A DNA stretch of 64,000 bases from NCBI RefSeq assembly GCF_024362695.1, contig NC_065431.1, positions 2,486,624 through 2,550,623 on the forward strand, written 5' to 3'. This DNA comes from Pectinophora gossypiella. Its lineage: Eukaryota > Arthropoda > Insecta > Lepidoptera > Gelechiidae. The first letter of the stretch is position 1. Every line of letters begins with the position of its first letter. Positions 22,808 through 35,387 of this stretch are shown piece by piece. The notes beneath the pieces are model-generated. The model made no database searches. It had not been told where the DNA came from and worked only from the letters and a program-made list of their open reading frames with translations. Made by a program: the position numbers and the translations under genes.

Positions 22808-23130
22808 ACGGCCTCCGTGGCCCAGTAGTTTAAGCGTTGGGCTCTCGATCCGGAGCTCCCGGGTTCAAGTATCGGGACATATCACAAAAATCACTTTGTG
22901 ATCCCTAGTTTGATTAGGACATTACAGGCTGATCACCTGATTGTCCAAAAGTAAGATGATCCGTGCTCCGGAAGGCACGTCAAGCCGTTGGTCTTGGTTA
23001 CTACTTACTGATGTAAGTACGTTGTCGTTACATGAGTCATGTCAGGGGCCTTTGGTGGCTCAATAGTAACCCTGAAACCAGGATTGATGAGCTTGGTACT
23101 CCACCTCACAACCCACACGATAGAACAAGA
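22808..23130 (+). mobile_element. SINE-A, full length
   Basis: ACGGCCTCCGTGGCCCAGTA head to CACACGATAGAACAAG tail. 23131-23460 shows no gene. Confidence 0.75.
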
Positions 23131-23464
23131 TTTAAGAGAAAGAAAGTAACAGTGACGAATACCTGTTACTACATCCCAACTCTATTTTTCAATCGAATTG
23201 CATCCTTTTGTTGATAACAATAGTTCATGAGACATTAAGATGTAATCAAACAGCAAAGTGAGCTTTCTCACTACACTATTTAAGTGTTTTAGATCATTAG
23301 GCCAATGTGACAACTTGATTTTCAGACTTACACATACACAAACTCGCATGTGATCCCTTGAAGGGTGGGCAGAGCATAAAACAGAAGACTTACTTAATAA
23401 TAGTTTTGATCAAAGTCCTAGGAACCTAACTTGTATATAATATATACCCTCATTGATTTAAAAG

Positions 23465-23605
23465 ATGTGTCGCTGTTGCAGTTTCTTGTTATTTCTTCTC
23501 CTCAGCCATAAATAACACCTTGCGAAATGACGTAAATTCAAAAATGTTACATTGACCTTCAACAAGTTTATCCATGATAATTACGTTGAATAAATGATTC
23601 TGATT
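23465..23605 (+). mobile_element. LINE tail CC, uninterrupted
   Basis: The unbroken version of the sequence split by S at 2515-2890; ends GTTGAATAAATGATTCTG. Confidence 0.55.
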
Positions 23606-23636
23606 TCTGATGGGTGGGTTGGAAATAAAATCCTGA

Positions 23637-23965
23637 AGGACGTAATATACGATCCTGACGACCCGATTACTCTAGCCATACAGGCAGCCAATCAGCTCGC
23701 GACACCAAACACTATAGGACCCCGATACCGATAACGATAAATCGCCATCGCATATCGCTATCGACCCACTAGGGTCGATTAATTCATCCAAATATAATAT
23801 TCTCACACGACGCCCTGAGCCGAGATTCGCGCCCAACTGAGCACCCTCAGGCCTGTTGTCATAAACGTTGTACCGGGTGAGAGCCTTCAGCGCTCCCCAT
23901 TTGTCCGGCCAAGTAGTTAATGCCATCTGCGGCAAATCTACAATAAGTCACGTCAAAAAAAGTCA
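23637..23965 (+). mobile_element. D element, near full length
   Basis: From ACGTAATATACGATCCTGAC to CAATAAGTCACGTCAAAAAA, i.e. with its poly-A end. A SINE-Y 3' end follows directly (23966-24035). Confidence 0.65.
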
Positions 23966-24274
23966 TCATCATCATCTCCTTAGCAATATCCCGTTTTTTA
24001 CAGGGTCCGCTTACCTAACCTGAAGATTTGAGTTTATATATTTAGTTATGATGAGTAAGGTCAGTTATTTCTTCGGATATATCTCAACAACAAATCTCGC
24101 GTGCGTGCGCAGGCGCATCCAATGTCACTGATTATCATTTTTCCATCATATATATCAATAATGTACGAGTTTTCCACGTTATGTTATTTTTGCAACCATT
24201 TAAGGGTCAGAACTATTTGTTTTGACCTATTTTTTAATAATTTACACCTACTTCTTAACGGGGTAAGCAGAGAT

Positions 24275-24530
24275 GAGATATTCTAAGAAAAGGTTCAGTA
24301 CGATCTACTCTGAATCGGCGTGCGTGTATGAAACGATTGATGAATGTGGGGGAAGCAAGAGAAGTGTGTCAGGGTCGAAGCAAATGGAATTCCATAGTCT
24401 CTGCTTACCCCGGTGGGAATTAGGCGCGAGTTTATGTGTGTATGTATGGTAAGCAGAGCAGAGACTATTAATATCCATTTGCTTCGATCCTGCCTGACAT
24501 ACTTGTCATGCTTCCTCCTCATTCATCAAT
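24275..24530. mobile_element. LINE-E tails, tail to tail
   Basis: Forward tail 24284-24448 encodes the end of a LINE protein in broken frame; 24449-24530 is the inverse of its last 80 bp. Confidence 0.6.
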
Positions 24531-24545
24531 AAATAATATAAAACA

Positions 24546-24640
24546 TATAACATAAACAGCCTATATACGTCCCACTGCTGGGCACAGGCCTCCCCATGTC
24601 AGGACCCCGATACCGACCACGCCGGCGTGGTCGATTTCCC
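24546..24640. mobile_element. SINE-B tail joined to a D scrap
   Basis: CAGCCTATATACGTCCCACT (reverse SINE-B) runs directly into AGGACCCCGATACCGACC (D). Confidence 0.55.
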
Positions 24641-24673
24641 ACATTCACTTTCGGGCTATTATGGTCAATTAAT

Positions 24674-24996
24674 TCTTCTATCGTGTGGGTTGTGACGTGA
24701 ATTCCCAACCTCATCAACCCTGGTGTCAGGGTTACTATTGAGCCGCCAAAGAACCCTGACATGGCTCATGTAACGACTACTTACTTACACCAGTAAGTAG
24801 TAACAGGGACCAACGGCTTAACGTGCCTTCAAGAAGCACGGATCATCTTACTTTTTGAACAATCAGGTGATCAGCCTGTAATGTCCTAACCAAACTAGGG
24901 ATCGCATAGTGATTTTTGTGATATGTCCCCACCGGGATTCGAACCCGGGACCTCCAGATCGTGAGCCCAACGTTAAACCACTGAACCACGGAGGCC
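24674..24996 (-). mobile_element. SINE-A, full length
   Basis: Reverse copy with complete tail (TCTTCTATCGTGTGGGTTG) and head (GGCCTCCGTGG in sense). Confidence 0.8.
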
Positions 24997-25246
24997 ATTG
25001 ATCAATTAATTAATAATAATATACTTTATTGAACCCGACAAACCTGATATGAAATAATCGATGCGATGAATCAATCATAGTAATTTAGATAATACATTAT
25101 CGATTTCTATTGACCATTAATTATGTTAAATCATCTTTTAATCTTTGTCGATTATTACAGCTCATTGATTGAGATTATCTGATAGATCCTTGAAGCTCTG
25201 CCCACCCCGTTAAGGATCATTGACATGACTACAATTTGTTTTTCAC
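24997..25246. other. No gene; AT-rich
   Basis: No repeat or coding signal recognised. Confidence 0.4.
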
Positions 25247-25566
25247 GGCCTCAATGATTTGAGCGTTGGTCTCACGATACGGAGGTCCCAGGTTCATATC
25301 CCGGTAGGGACACATCAAGAAAGTCACTTTGTGATGCGTAGTCTTGTTATCGGATTTTACAGACTGATCACCTGATTGTCCGAAAGAAAGATGATCCGTG
25401 CTTCGGAAGGCACGTTAAGCCGTTGGCCCCGGTTACTACTTACTGATGTAAGTTAGTTGTCGTTATATGAGCCATGTCAGGGGCCTTTGACGGCTCAACA
25501 GTAACCCTGACACCAGGGTTGATGAGGTTGGTAGTCCACCTCACAACCCACGCGATAGAAGAAGAC
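25247..25566 (+). mobile_element. SINE-A, full length
   Basis: Head partly decayed, B-box CAGGTTCATATCCCGG mutated, core intact, tail CACGCGATAGAAGAAG. Confidence 0.75.
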
Positions 25567-25879
25567 ATGACTATTTATTATACTATAAATGCCTACATGT
25601 AAACAAAACAAAAAAAAACACCTGCAAATGGTTTATCTTTACATAACCCGACCAAAAGCTAATTTGAATGTAAAAAACCAGTTTTCACCAGATTAAACTA
25701 GTTTTCACTTGTACAATCCAGATAAAACCGCCTTAAATGCCGGTCTAGTTACCAGAATATTTATTTAGAATTAGCATATTATCGCCATGTACTAACTTTG
25801 ACCCCCATAATGTTCATATCTGTGCAAAGGACGCTAGGGTACGGTCAGAAAACATGCAGGTGTGTAATAAATATCCATC
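25567..25879. other. No gene seen
   Basis: Unique AT-rich sequence. Confidence 0.4.
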
Positions 25880-26190
25880 ATCATGTAGTTAGAGCGTTAG
25901 GCTCACGATCTGGAGGTCTGGGATCGATTCCCGATGGGGACATTGTCGAAATCACTTTGTGAGACTGTCCTTTGTTTGGTTAGGACTTTTCAGGCTTGAA
26001 TCACCTGATTGTCCGAAAAACTAAGATGATTCCGTGCTTCAGAGGGCACGTTAAGCCCTTGGTCCCGGCTATTAGCCGTAAAAACACCTCCACCAACCCG
26101 CATTGGAGCGTGGTGGAGTATGCTCCATACCCGCTCCGGTTGATTGAGGGGAGGCCTGTACCTAGCAGTGGGACGTATATAGGCTGTTTA
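25880..26190 (+). mobile_element. SINE-B, near full length
   Basis: First 20 bp of the head missing; tail GCAGTGGGACGTATATAGGC intact. A scrap of Q follows at 26262-26285. Confidence 0.75.
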
Positions 26191-26454
26191 TATTATATAT
26201 TTATAAGTATACACAGACAGCGATACGACACACCATTGCACCTATCAAGATACTAACACAGGTCTAACAGAAAGCTCGGTGAGATTCATGCGATTTCATA
26301 TTTTTCTGCGGACGCTACCGTTACAAATATGCAGAGTACACAGAGTTTTCATATAACAAGTAACACGAGGTCGGATTGCATCAGAAAATAATGGGAACCG
26401 TTACAGGCAGACATCGTTCACGCCCAACATTCCTGGCGGGGTGGTCAGGGGCGC

Positions 26455-26600
26455 AAGTAAATACAAATACAAAAATATTTATTCGTGAATGTTGCGTGTT
26501 ACAAGATATCACAGTGTTGTCATCGGTCTCAGCACATTCAGCCAAGAATTGGCATACAAATTTAAAATTTAAAATTGTCATGCATATAACAAACTAAACT
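26455..26600 (-). mobile_element. Probable LINE 3' end
   Basis: In reverse it ends GAATAAATATTTTTGTATTT, a tail much like LINE-K's. 26601-26930 is AT-rich with no other feature. Confidence 0.4.
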
Positions 26601-27059
26601 TGAGAAATCAACATAATAATATGAACTTAAATAAACTCAAATAAGTAAGTAACTCAAACTTAAATAATTCAATAACATAACTCAAATTTTAACTTACTTA
26701 ATAATAATAATTCCTAAATGTCATGTAGAATAATATATCAATCATTAAATTCAATTTATAAATAAAAGTAACCAAAAAAATCCACATAATTAACAATCAA
26801 TAATACCTAACTAAAGTAATAATAAATAACTACTTAAATATAATAATATATAATAATATACTTTATAATATATAAAGTAACAGTAAGATCATTTAAAGCC
26901 ACCCTCAGATTCGAATAAATAGAGTGTTATCAACGTTTGCTTACCTCTACTTACCCATCTAAACATGACCCTCAGAGGCCTCAGCGCTCTCCATTTGCTC
27001 AGTCAAGTAGGGAATTTCATCCGAGACTTTCACTATAGAATAGAATAAAAAATATATAG

Positions 27060-27200
27060 AATAGAATAAAAAAAACAGCCTGCAATGTCCCGACCATATC
27101 AGAGACACGGTGTTTTCTATTTGTTAGATGTGTCTCACCGGGAATCGAACTTAGAACCTTCGGATCCTGAGCCCGACGCTCAACCTCTGGGACACGTCGT
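27060..27200 (-). mobile_element. Decayed SINE head
   Basis: In reverse: a decayed A-box region and AAGTTCGATTCCCGGTGAG, related to SINE-A/B heads. Confidence 0.45.
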
Positions 27201-27289
27201 TAGTTGTAGGTGTCTCTGCATCGAAATACAATATCACTTTAATATTAGGAGCCAGACTTGCACCAATATAAGTTATCATAAGTGCAGTT

Positions 27290-27575
27290 TTCACTAACAC
27301 AGTTGGCTCGACCATCATGGACGGCGATACGGCTCACCTATCACGTTGGTCTAACAGAAAGCTCGGTGAGGTGTGGGTACTTAGTTCATCTTGCAATGGA
27401 TATACAGTCATGAGCAATATAATGTACCCACTTTAGGACTCTGTCGCACTAACATAATATTTGACATTTAGTGAGACTTACAGTTCAATTTGTCAAAAAA
27501 GTTAATGTGACATGGTACCAAAGTGTATACATATTAATGCTCGTGACCGTACTCAGTAGCCTAATTGGGAATGTA
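27290..27575 (+). mobile_element. Repeat Q split by MITE T
   Basis: Q runs from CAGTTTTCACTAACACAGTT to TTGCAATGGATA and resumes after the T copy. Confidence 0.65.
27403..27551 (+). mobile_element. MITE T (copy 3), inserted in Q
   Basis: 149 bp, TA on each side; it breaks repeat Q cleanly, which confirms both ends of T. Confidence 0.75.
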
Positions 27576-27584
27576 GAGCTTATG

Positions 27585-27772
27585 TTCTTCTTCTACCGTG
27601 TGGGTTGTGAGGTGGAATACCAACCCCATCAACCCTGGTGTCAGGGTTACTATTGAGCCGCCAAAGGCCCCTGATATGGCTCACGCAACGACCACTTACT
27701 TACGTCAGTAAGTAGTAACCGGGACCAACGGTTTAACGCACCTTCCGAAACACGGATCATTTACTTTCGGTT
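27585..27772 (-). mobile_element. SINE-A, 3' half
   Basis: Reverse: TACCGTGTGGGTTGTGAGG tail to the core. Confidence 0.65.
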
Positions 27773-27974
27773 AGGAGCTTATGTTTACCTTTATGGAGTA
27801 TGATTTACAATTTGACAACGTCGAAATCGTGAACGACAGGTTATGATTCTACCTAAAGGATTGCGATGCCCTTACAATAATTCCTTTTGTCATATAACCA
27901 TATTTCACGAGAAAGATTTTGTCACGCGAATCCTGTGGTTGCAAACAATTGGCTCACTTTTTATTTATTTTTAC

Positions 27975-28085
27975 TTATTGTAGATTTACCGCATATATTA
28001 TAACATTAACTACTTGGCCAGAAAAATGAGGAGCGCGGAGGGCTCTCACCAGGACACAATTAGACGCGCCCATTTGGGGTTCACG
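27975..28085 (-). mobile_element. D element scrap
   Basis: TTGTAGATTTACCGCATA and GGAGCGCGGAGGGCTCTCAC. Confidence 0.5.
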
Positions 28086-28119
28086 TTATACTCACTTAAG
28101 AATAAAGAGGAATAGGTAG

Positions 28120-28312
28120 GTACAATCAAAGAGCAAAAGTGCAGTCACTGAACCCAGCGAATTATTTGTAAACAGTGGTGAAATTATGAACCATTAGTTG
28201 TCATAATTATAAAATTTATGTTTTTGAAGGTGTTTTTGGTCTATTACAGAAACGACATGTATCACTTTGCAAGAAACTGATTGGACTTTTGCAGCTTATC
28301 GTACTTAAGTAC
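28120..28312 (+). mobile_element. Dispersed repeat J (copy 1)
   Basis: CAAAGAGCAAAAGTGCAGTC to TTTTGCAGCTTATCGTAC; copies at 39345 (split by a SINE) and 48607 (reverse). A SINE-A tail follows at 28322-28392. Confidence 0.55.
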
Positions 28313-28717
28313 TTACATGATTTGGCCTCTGACACCAGGGTTGATGGGGTTGGCGGTTGGTCATTCACCTCACAACCCACACGATAGAAGAACCTTCAGT
28401 CAGTTGAAATTGAGGACAACACCAACCTGTTAAAATGTAACCAGTTTTCAAATGTTTACAACGTCTGCCCAATTGTATGCACAATACAATCAGATCTCCA
28501 ATACAGTTACTCCCCGCCCGGTGTCAGTCGACACTGATTCATCTTAACCGCAGCCATTTTGTAACGAAAGTGGGCCACCGATGCATTTCAATAACAATTA
28601 TTGCAGTGACAATTATTATTATAAAAATATTTTAAATGTCAAATGTTGAACACCCCTGGGGTCGACGAACTTTGGGATATTTTTAACTAGTGTAAGGTAG
28701 TCAAATGAGTTATGAAT

Positions 28718-28862
28718 AAAACATTTGGCTCGACCATTATAGACGGCGTTACGGCTCACCTATCACGTTGGTCTAACAGAAAGCTCGGTGAGGTGTGCGT
28801 ACTTAGTTCACCTTGCGACCTCTGACTACCCCATTTGGGATACAGTCGTGAGCTTTATTTAC
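28718..28862 (+). mobile_element. Repeat Q
   Basis: Near-complete copy with GACGGCGTTACGGCTCACC and the terminal GATACAGTCGTGAGC. Confidence 0.6.
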
Positions 28863-29084
28863 TTATTTGGGACAACAACAGCATATTTTACAGCATTTTC
28901 ATACCTTTTGTTATTCCGTTCTTTTTTTTAAACAAATTTTACATACATGTTAATTACATAAGTTGTGCACGTCTGCAATTGGTGCAAACACGAGTACTAG
29001 CCTTAAGATAGTTATATTAATTGTTGTGTGTTTGTACTGTTGATGTGGCTAATAAATAAATATTACTTATAAGTCATGGTATAA

Positions 29085-29640
29085 GAAAACCAGATATGCT
29101 CAATCCTATGACAAGCCGCCATTGCTAGCCCTTTGATGACGTAAGTGTTACTATTAAATTGGTATCTCCAACATTCCAAGGACGTAAATTTTGTTATTGA
29201 AATATAATTGAATTACTGACTAATGTATTTAATTACTATTACTTGTCACATATATAAAAAAAGTAAAACTTTTACTCTCTTTCTCTCTCTCTACTTAAGA
29301 GCTGCGCTCTTGTCGGTGGAGTAATCGCCATTCCTCTCTTCTTCCCGCCAAAACCTTCACCTCCCGATATGACACGACCTGCACCTTCTCTTTTATTTGT
29401 TTCATAAATGTTATCCTAGGGCTACCCCTTCCTCTCTTCCCTTCAATTTTTCCTTCTATGATGTTTGTAAAACTTTTACTAAAAGTTCACAATTTCCTTG
29501 CGAAGTAAAATATAAACATTGGTCGTGGGTGATCTATTTTTTTAAGAAATGGCAACCCAGTGTGGGATGATGTCAGCTGGGCTAACCTTGAAATGTTAGC
29601 TGTCAGTTTTGAGCATACCTGGTTTACTTATACCGTCTTA
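29085..29640 (+). mobile_element. Dispersed repeat P, split by a LINE
   Basis: Inverse copy at 37768-38145. Shared blocks include CCCTTTGATGACGTAAGTGT, CATTGGTCGTGGGTGAT and GCTAACCTTGAAATGTTAGC. Confidence 0.6.
29279..29466 (-). mobile_element. LINE-X 3' end inserted in P
   Basis: 5'-truncated minus-strand LINE, ending CGACAAGAGCGCAGCTCTTA plus an AGAGAG tail, flanked by the duplication GTAAAACTTTTACT. Confidence 0.7.
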
Positions 29641-29733
29641 TAAATTACAATCATTGCCAAAAAAGCTATCCACTTAAAAATCATAACATAGCTTATGCGT
29701 AATTAGGTACTTAGTTGTTTTTTCTTGCTTATT

Positions 29734-29931
29734 TAACACTTTCAAAGACAGAACGTCCAATGACGTTCCGATCCCAAGGTGTCATATTACCTATTATGAA
29801 TCATCAATGAACCATGATCTCTGTCCGTGAAAGGGTTAACCCTTTGAGTCATTGATGGTTCATAATAGGTAATAATAATTATTACGCCTTGGGATCGGAA
29901 CGTCATTAGACGTTCTGTCCTTGAAAGTGTT
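29734..29931. mobile_element. Foldback element V
   Basis: 198 bp; arms TAACACTTTCAAAGACAGAA and inverse, about 95 bp each and nearly perfect, meeting at GGGTTAACCC. Confidence 0.75.
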
Positions 29932-29944
29932 AAGAAGTGTCACC

Positions 29945-30165
29945 GTTGACGATTTCCCTCATTCAGCGGTTATCGCTATCGACCCACTAGGGTCGATTAA
30001 TTCTTTCAAATATTATCCTCTCCGATGACGCCCTCAGCCGAGGTTCGCGCCCAACGGAGCACCCTTAGGTTGTCTTAAATGGTGTACCGGGTGAGAGCCT
30101 TCAGCGCTCCCCGTTTGTCCGGCCAAGTAGTTAATGCCATCTGCTGCAAAACAATAAGTAAAAAA
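29945..30165 (+). mobile_element. D element, 3' two thirds
   Basis: CCCACTAGGGTCGATTAATTC through GGCCAAGTAGTTAATGCC to the poly-A end. Confidence 0.6.
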
Positions 30166-30569
30166 AACCAGCTGAAAACGAGGGCCGAGGGAGGTTGGAG
30201 TTAACATCTTAGAAACGGGTGTAACATCTTAAAAGACAACTTTGTCTTCTGGTGACTGTGGCTCTGCTCACCCCGTTAGGGGTAACGGGCGTGAAGTTAT
30301 GTATAGTACGTTACACGTTCTTAATCATGAAATCGAGTACAGAGTATTATGAAAAGTACAATTTAAAAGGTCTCCTCGAGCCCTACATTTCGAGGTGCGC
30401 CCACGCATCGCCATTGTGTGGCTTTATTGAAAGCATCAGATATACTTACTGACACACTGACATTTAGCACTATAACTGGATAATCGATAAAAAAAACGGA
30501 TTGTAAATACATTGTCACGATCTATTCCGAGAATGTTTACTTTCGTTTAGGGAAAATCAGATTTATATG

Positions 30570-30715
30570 TACAGTCATGAGCAATATTATGGACCCACTT
30601 TAGGACTCTATCGCACTAACATATTTGACATTTAGTGAGACTTACAGTTCAATTTGTCAAAAAAGTTAATGTGACATGGGACCAAAGTGTATACATATTA
30701 ATGCTCGTGACCGTA
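30570..30715 (+). mobile_element. MITE T (copy 4)
   Basis: 146 bp with TA ends. A SINE-A 3' scrap follows at 30800-30890. Confidence 0.7.
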
Positions 30716-30937
30716 CAAGCTGTGTGCTTATGGAATAGGGTAGTTTCCAACTAGTCAAATCAGTTACTTTTTACTAAACGTCAAAACACGAAATTACTAT
30801 GGGGCATATGGCGGCTCAATACAAACCCCGACACCAAGGTTGATGGTGTTGGTAATCCACCTCACAACCCACACAATAGAAGAAGAAGTATATAAATAAA
30901 ATAAAAAGAATATTTTATTTTAGGTAGTGGGAAATCG

Positions 30938-31262
30938 ATGGCCCCGATTCCTGTAGACACCTCCTAATTTAATTTTAAGTTATACCTATCATTTTCTTAT
31001 CCGCCCAAAAGGAAAGGGACGGATTATTGACAGCTCTTAAATTTAAGAATGAGTAAATGAATGAATAACCTGGGCGAATCAAAAAGGTATCTCGCTGGTC
31101 TGCAAACCGCGGTTGACGTGTGCTGTCAACTTTATTCTGTCGGGTTATCAGTAATTTTTATTGGGTTGTTTTAGATTTGTGCTTAAAATTGACGTGTGTT
31201 CCATAAATTTTATGCTTGTCGATTACCCGTCCCTTTCCTTTTCGGCGGATAAGGAAATTAGA
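30938..31262. mobile_element. Foldback element G (copy 1)
   Basis: Arms TTATCCGCCCAAAAGGAAAG and inverse, with GTCCCTTTCC on each side of a GGTTGACGTG-containing core. Copies at 36338 (half) and 62160. Confidence 0.6.
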
Positions 31263-31388
31263 TGGTGTCTCATCATCATCATCAGCCCATTAACGTCTGT
31301 AAATCTGTACAGTGCCATCTGTTGGTTTTTTTTTTGAGAACGTCGCCTGGAAAGCCACTCATTGAATCTGATCGTACTTAATTAAATA

Positions 31389-31583
31389 ATAATCATCATC
31401 ATCATCAGCCCATTAACGTCCCCACTGCTGGGGCACGGGCCTTCCCTATGGATGGATAGGGAGATCGGGCCTTAAACCACCACGCGGGCCCAGTGCGGAT
31501 TGGTGGTTATTAACGACTGCTAATGCAGCCGAGACCAACGGCTTAACGTGCCTTCCGAAGCACGGAAGAACTCGAGATGAATA
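31389..31583 (-). mobile_element. SINE-C, headless
   Basis: Reverse tail and core up to CTCGAGATGA. A 30-bp tail scrap of the same family is at 31265-31295. Confidence 0.7.
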
Positions 31584-31888
31584 TGAATTTGTCTACAGGA
31601 ATTAGCACTAATGTATTATGTAAATAAATTGCTTTATCTGCGCTGACCATTATGTTAGTGGGCGAAAACCGCCTTGTACACTTGTAATACAACCGTTATA
31701 CTCACAACGAATACCTATTCATCATCGGTGACTAATATTATAATAACTATTACATTATCTTGTAGCCCTCCTTTCGGCAACGTCGGTTAATTAATTACAT
31801 TGTTCATATCGTTAATCTTATGTTCAATTTGATAACTGTATTTCGATCTTTTATCTAGTTTCTTAGAAATAATTAAAAATTATAATAT
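31584..31888. other. No gene seen
   Basis: AT-rich unique sequence. Confidence 0.4.
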
Positions 31889-31889
31889 T

Positions 31890-31993
31890 CTACATATACA
31901 GCCTTGGTAGAACACTTGCCTCTCACTTTGAGGTCGCAGGTTCGAATCCAGTACAGGCCTAAACCAATGAATGTCGAATTTGTTTGCTAATTC
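31890..31993 (+). mobile_element. SINE-Y head
   Basis: tRNA-like: TTGGTAGAACACTTGCC A-box region, GCAGGTTCGAATCC B-box, then CTAATTCATGTTTGGATCAT, the block that continues in the longer Y copy at 42165. Confidence 0.6.
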
Positions 31994-31999
31994 ATGTTT

Positions 32000-32438
32000 G
32001 GATCATTTGAGCGTTGTGCTCACGATCCGGAGGTCCCGGATTCGAATCCCGGTGGGGATAAATCACAAAAATCCGCCGCCAAGAAAAACGCGCGTCGATA
32101 AGGCCGCCTATTGTACTCATTCTATTTCTCTTTTGTTTTGTATTTTGTTTTTTCCTGTTTGTGCAATAAAGTATTTGTTATGTTATGTTAAAAATCACTT
32201 TGTGATCCCAAGTTCGGTTAGGACATTACAGGCTGATCACCTGATTGTCCAAAAAGTAAGATGATCCGTGCTTCGGAAGGCACTTTTAGCCGTTGGTCTC
32301 CCGGTTACTACTTACTGATGTAAGTACGTAGTCGTTACTTGAGTCACATCAGGGACCTTTGGCAGCTCAATAATATCCCTGACACCAGGGTTGATGAGGC
32401 TGGTCATCCACCTCACAACCCACACGATAGAAGAAGAA
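32000..32438 (+). mobile_element. SINE-A split by a LINE-I tail
   Basis: Head 32000-32085, rest 32183-32438 ending CACACGATAGAAGAAG. Confidence 0.75.
32086..32182 (+). mobile_element. LINE-I 3' end inserted in SINE-A
   Basis: GATAAGGCCGCCTATTGTAC and GCAATAAAGTATTTGTTATG, flanked by the duplication AAAAATC. Confidence 0.7.
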
Positions 32439-32504
32439 AAACAGGGTTACTGCTTAATAAATAAAATAAAAAATAGATCATCATCATCATCATCATTTTA
32501 TATT

Positions 32505-35355
32505 TTATACAATTTTGAAAAGAGCTTTGGCAATGGTACCAGCCTTCAAGTCATCCAGGGCCTTTTTGTATTCAGCCAACGCGTAGGTCTTCACTCCCAG
32601 CTTCTTGTAGTCCACGTACCTGCGAAATTAATTAATAATAAATTATTATCACTACATAGTATAAAACAAAGTCGCTTTTTCTGTCCCTATATCCCTATGT
32701 ACGCTTAAATCATTAAAACTACGCAACGGATTTTGATGCGGTTTCTTTTAATAGATACTTAGAGTGATTCATGAGGAAGGTTTATATGTATAATAACATC
32801 CATTAAATAGTGGAGATATACTTACTGTTATTTTTGAGGTTTTTAATGTGATGTCGTAAATAATTTTATTTCTCCTCAGCATTGCACCCGAGCGAAGCCG
32901 GGGCGGGTCGCTAGTTACTAATAACTAGTCTTAGACAAGACAGACAGAGATGAGGTGGGGTGGGGTGTGGTGGGGGTTTAGAGAGTCTTTTTATAATTAT
33001 TTCTTTTTATTTTGGTGCAATAAAGTGTATTTGTATTGTATTGTATTGTGTTGTAATAAATGCCACTGTGGTCCTGTGGTACAACGGCTTGCTTCTCAAA
33101 ACGGGGAGCGCCGATTCAGAACATTACATAGTAAGTATTTCTTATTCTATGCTTTAGTTAGGAATGCAATCCCGATCTCGCGAGATCTCGTCAAATTTTT
33201 CGGTATCAATCCCGAAGCATAATATCACGAGATCCCGTTCGAGATTGACGGGATTGAGCGAATCTCCTTGAGTTATACTTTTCGTTTTGATTATCCTGAT
33301 TTCCAAAGAAAACTTAATTATTTAGTTACTTAGTTCGAGTTCGAGGAAGGTCTTGAAGTCGCCTCAACTGGAGACGGAGTCGAAGAAGGTCAGAGTTAAC
33401 ATCTTAGATTACGATTTGCCTTACCTGCTGCCCATGGCCTTGAGAAGACCAATAGCCTTTGGGAAGCTGAACGGATTGATCTTCACACCAATGATGGTGA
33501 GTTCTTTGTCGTAGATTTGGAAGGGGTTCACTCTGTAACACAGAAAAATACGTGAATCTTATTTTAAAACTTTAATTGCAGTTTTCACTAACACGTTTAG
33601 CTCGACCCTTATAGACGGTCAAAAGTAAAGCTCGTAAAGCTCGATGAGGTGTGGGTCAGTAGGTACTTAGTTTATTTTGCGATGGATATACTTCTGACTA
33701 TCCCAATTAAGATATAGTCGTGAGCTTGGCGCAATTTTCTCAGTACTTAGTGATAGCTTAATTTGCTCACTAGTGACAGCTTATCTTGCTCAGAAGTGAT
33801 AACTCAGCTTGCTCAGAAATGATAGCTCAACTTGATCAGAAATGATAGCTCAACTTGATCAGAAATGATAGCTCAACTTGATCAGAAATGATAGCTCGAC
33901 TTGATCAATAGTGATGATAGCTAATCTCGCTCGACGATAACTCACCTTGCTCATCAGTGATTTTCATTTCATATTATATTATTGTTATTACAAAATGAAG
34001 ACTAAAAGATAAGGTTTAAAATACGTATAATCCGTTTCAAGAAAGAAAACCTACGGGCGCGGCGCTACTGTCGCTGATTCTGTATAGAATTATTATGATT
34101 TTTCTATTAGTTCCATTAAAATCCGTCGCGTCAGCTTACTTCATAACATATCGTTTTACACATTGACTGTACACGCGCATTTGTGTGTGTCGTCTAACGC
34201 TCATGCGATTGAAGACTAATGTCAGACCGAGCGGGGGTGAGGTAAACCTAGCTCAGCCGCTGGTGGGGAGCGGAGAGTTGTCGTTCTATTCGTAGTATTA
34301 TTCCTTATTCTATGACATAGTTTATCTTTTAGGTTTCGATTTGTAATAACACGGTTTATGTTTTATGTAGGGTGGTGGAGTAAAAATTAAATCACTCTTA
34401 ATGATCAACGTTTTTTTATACTTTCTGTAAAAAAAAAACCAGTACACTCGCTTCTAACGTCTGATCGCCGCGCCGCCATCTTCCTTTCCCTTCCTCTCTC
34501 TTCGTCTCACACCCCCCTCAGGACAAGTTCATAAACTTCACCTGATACACATCATGTTCATAATAATCTTTCATTCCCACATATATGTATGATTAAGTAA
34601 TCTTCTTCTATCGTGTGGGTTGCACGGTGGATTACCAACCCCATCAACTCTGGTGTCAGGGTTATAGAGCCGCCATAGTCCTCTGACATGACTCATGTAA
34701 CGACTACTTACTTACATCAGTCAGTAGTAACCGGGACCAACGGCTTAACGTGCCTTCCGAAGCACAGATCATCTTACTTAAGTAATATAATGTACTTACG
34801 AAGCTTGATGTGTGGGGGGACAGCAACCGAACAAGACGTATTTGCCTCCTTGTATCAAGTAGTTGAAGTTGATCTCCATCACTTTGCCCACGCCTGGAAA
34901 CATTTTATAATATATACGATATATATAATATACGGAGGAACTCGGTGGCACAGCGGTAAACGCGCTCGGTCTGCGATTGTTGAAGTAAAGCAACTTTCGC
35001 AGAGGCCGGTCATAGATGGGTGACCACAAAAAAAAGTTTTCATCTCGAGCTCCTCCGTGCTTCGGAAGGCACGTTAAGCCGTTGGTCCCGGCTGCATTAG
35101 CAGTCGTTAATAACCACCAATCCGCACTGGGCCCGCGTGGTGGTTTAAGGCCCGATCTCCCTATCCATCCATAGGGAAGGCCCGTGCCCCAGCAGTGGGG
35201 ACGTTAATGGGCTGATGATGATATAATATACGATCCTGACGACCCGATTACTCTAGCTACAGGGCGGCCAATCGGCTCGAACACTTGTCCGGTCAAGTAG
35301 TTAATGCCATTTGCGACAAATCTACATTATTGTAGATTTGGGCAACACAAATGTC

Positions 35356-35387
<32 letters not shown>

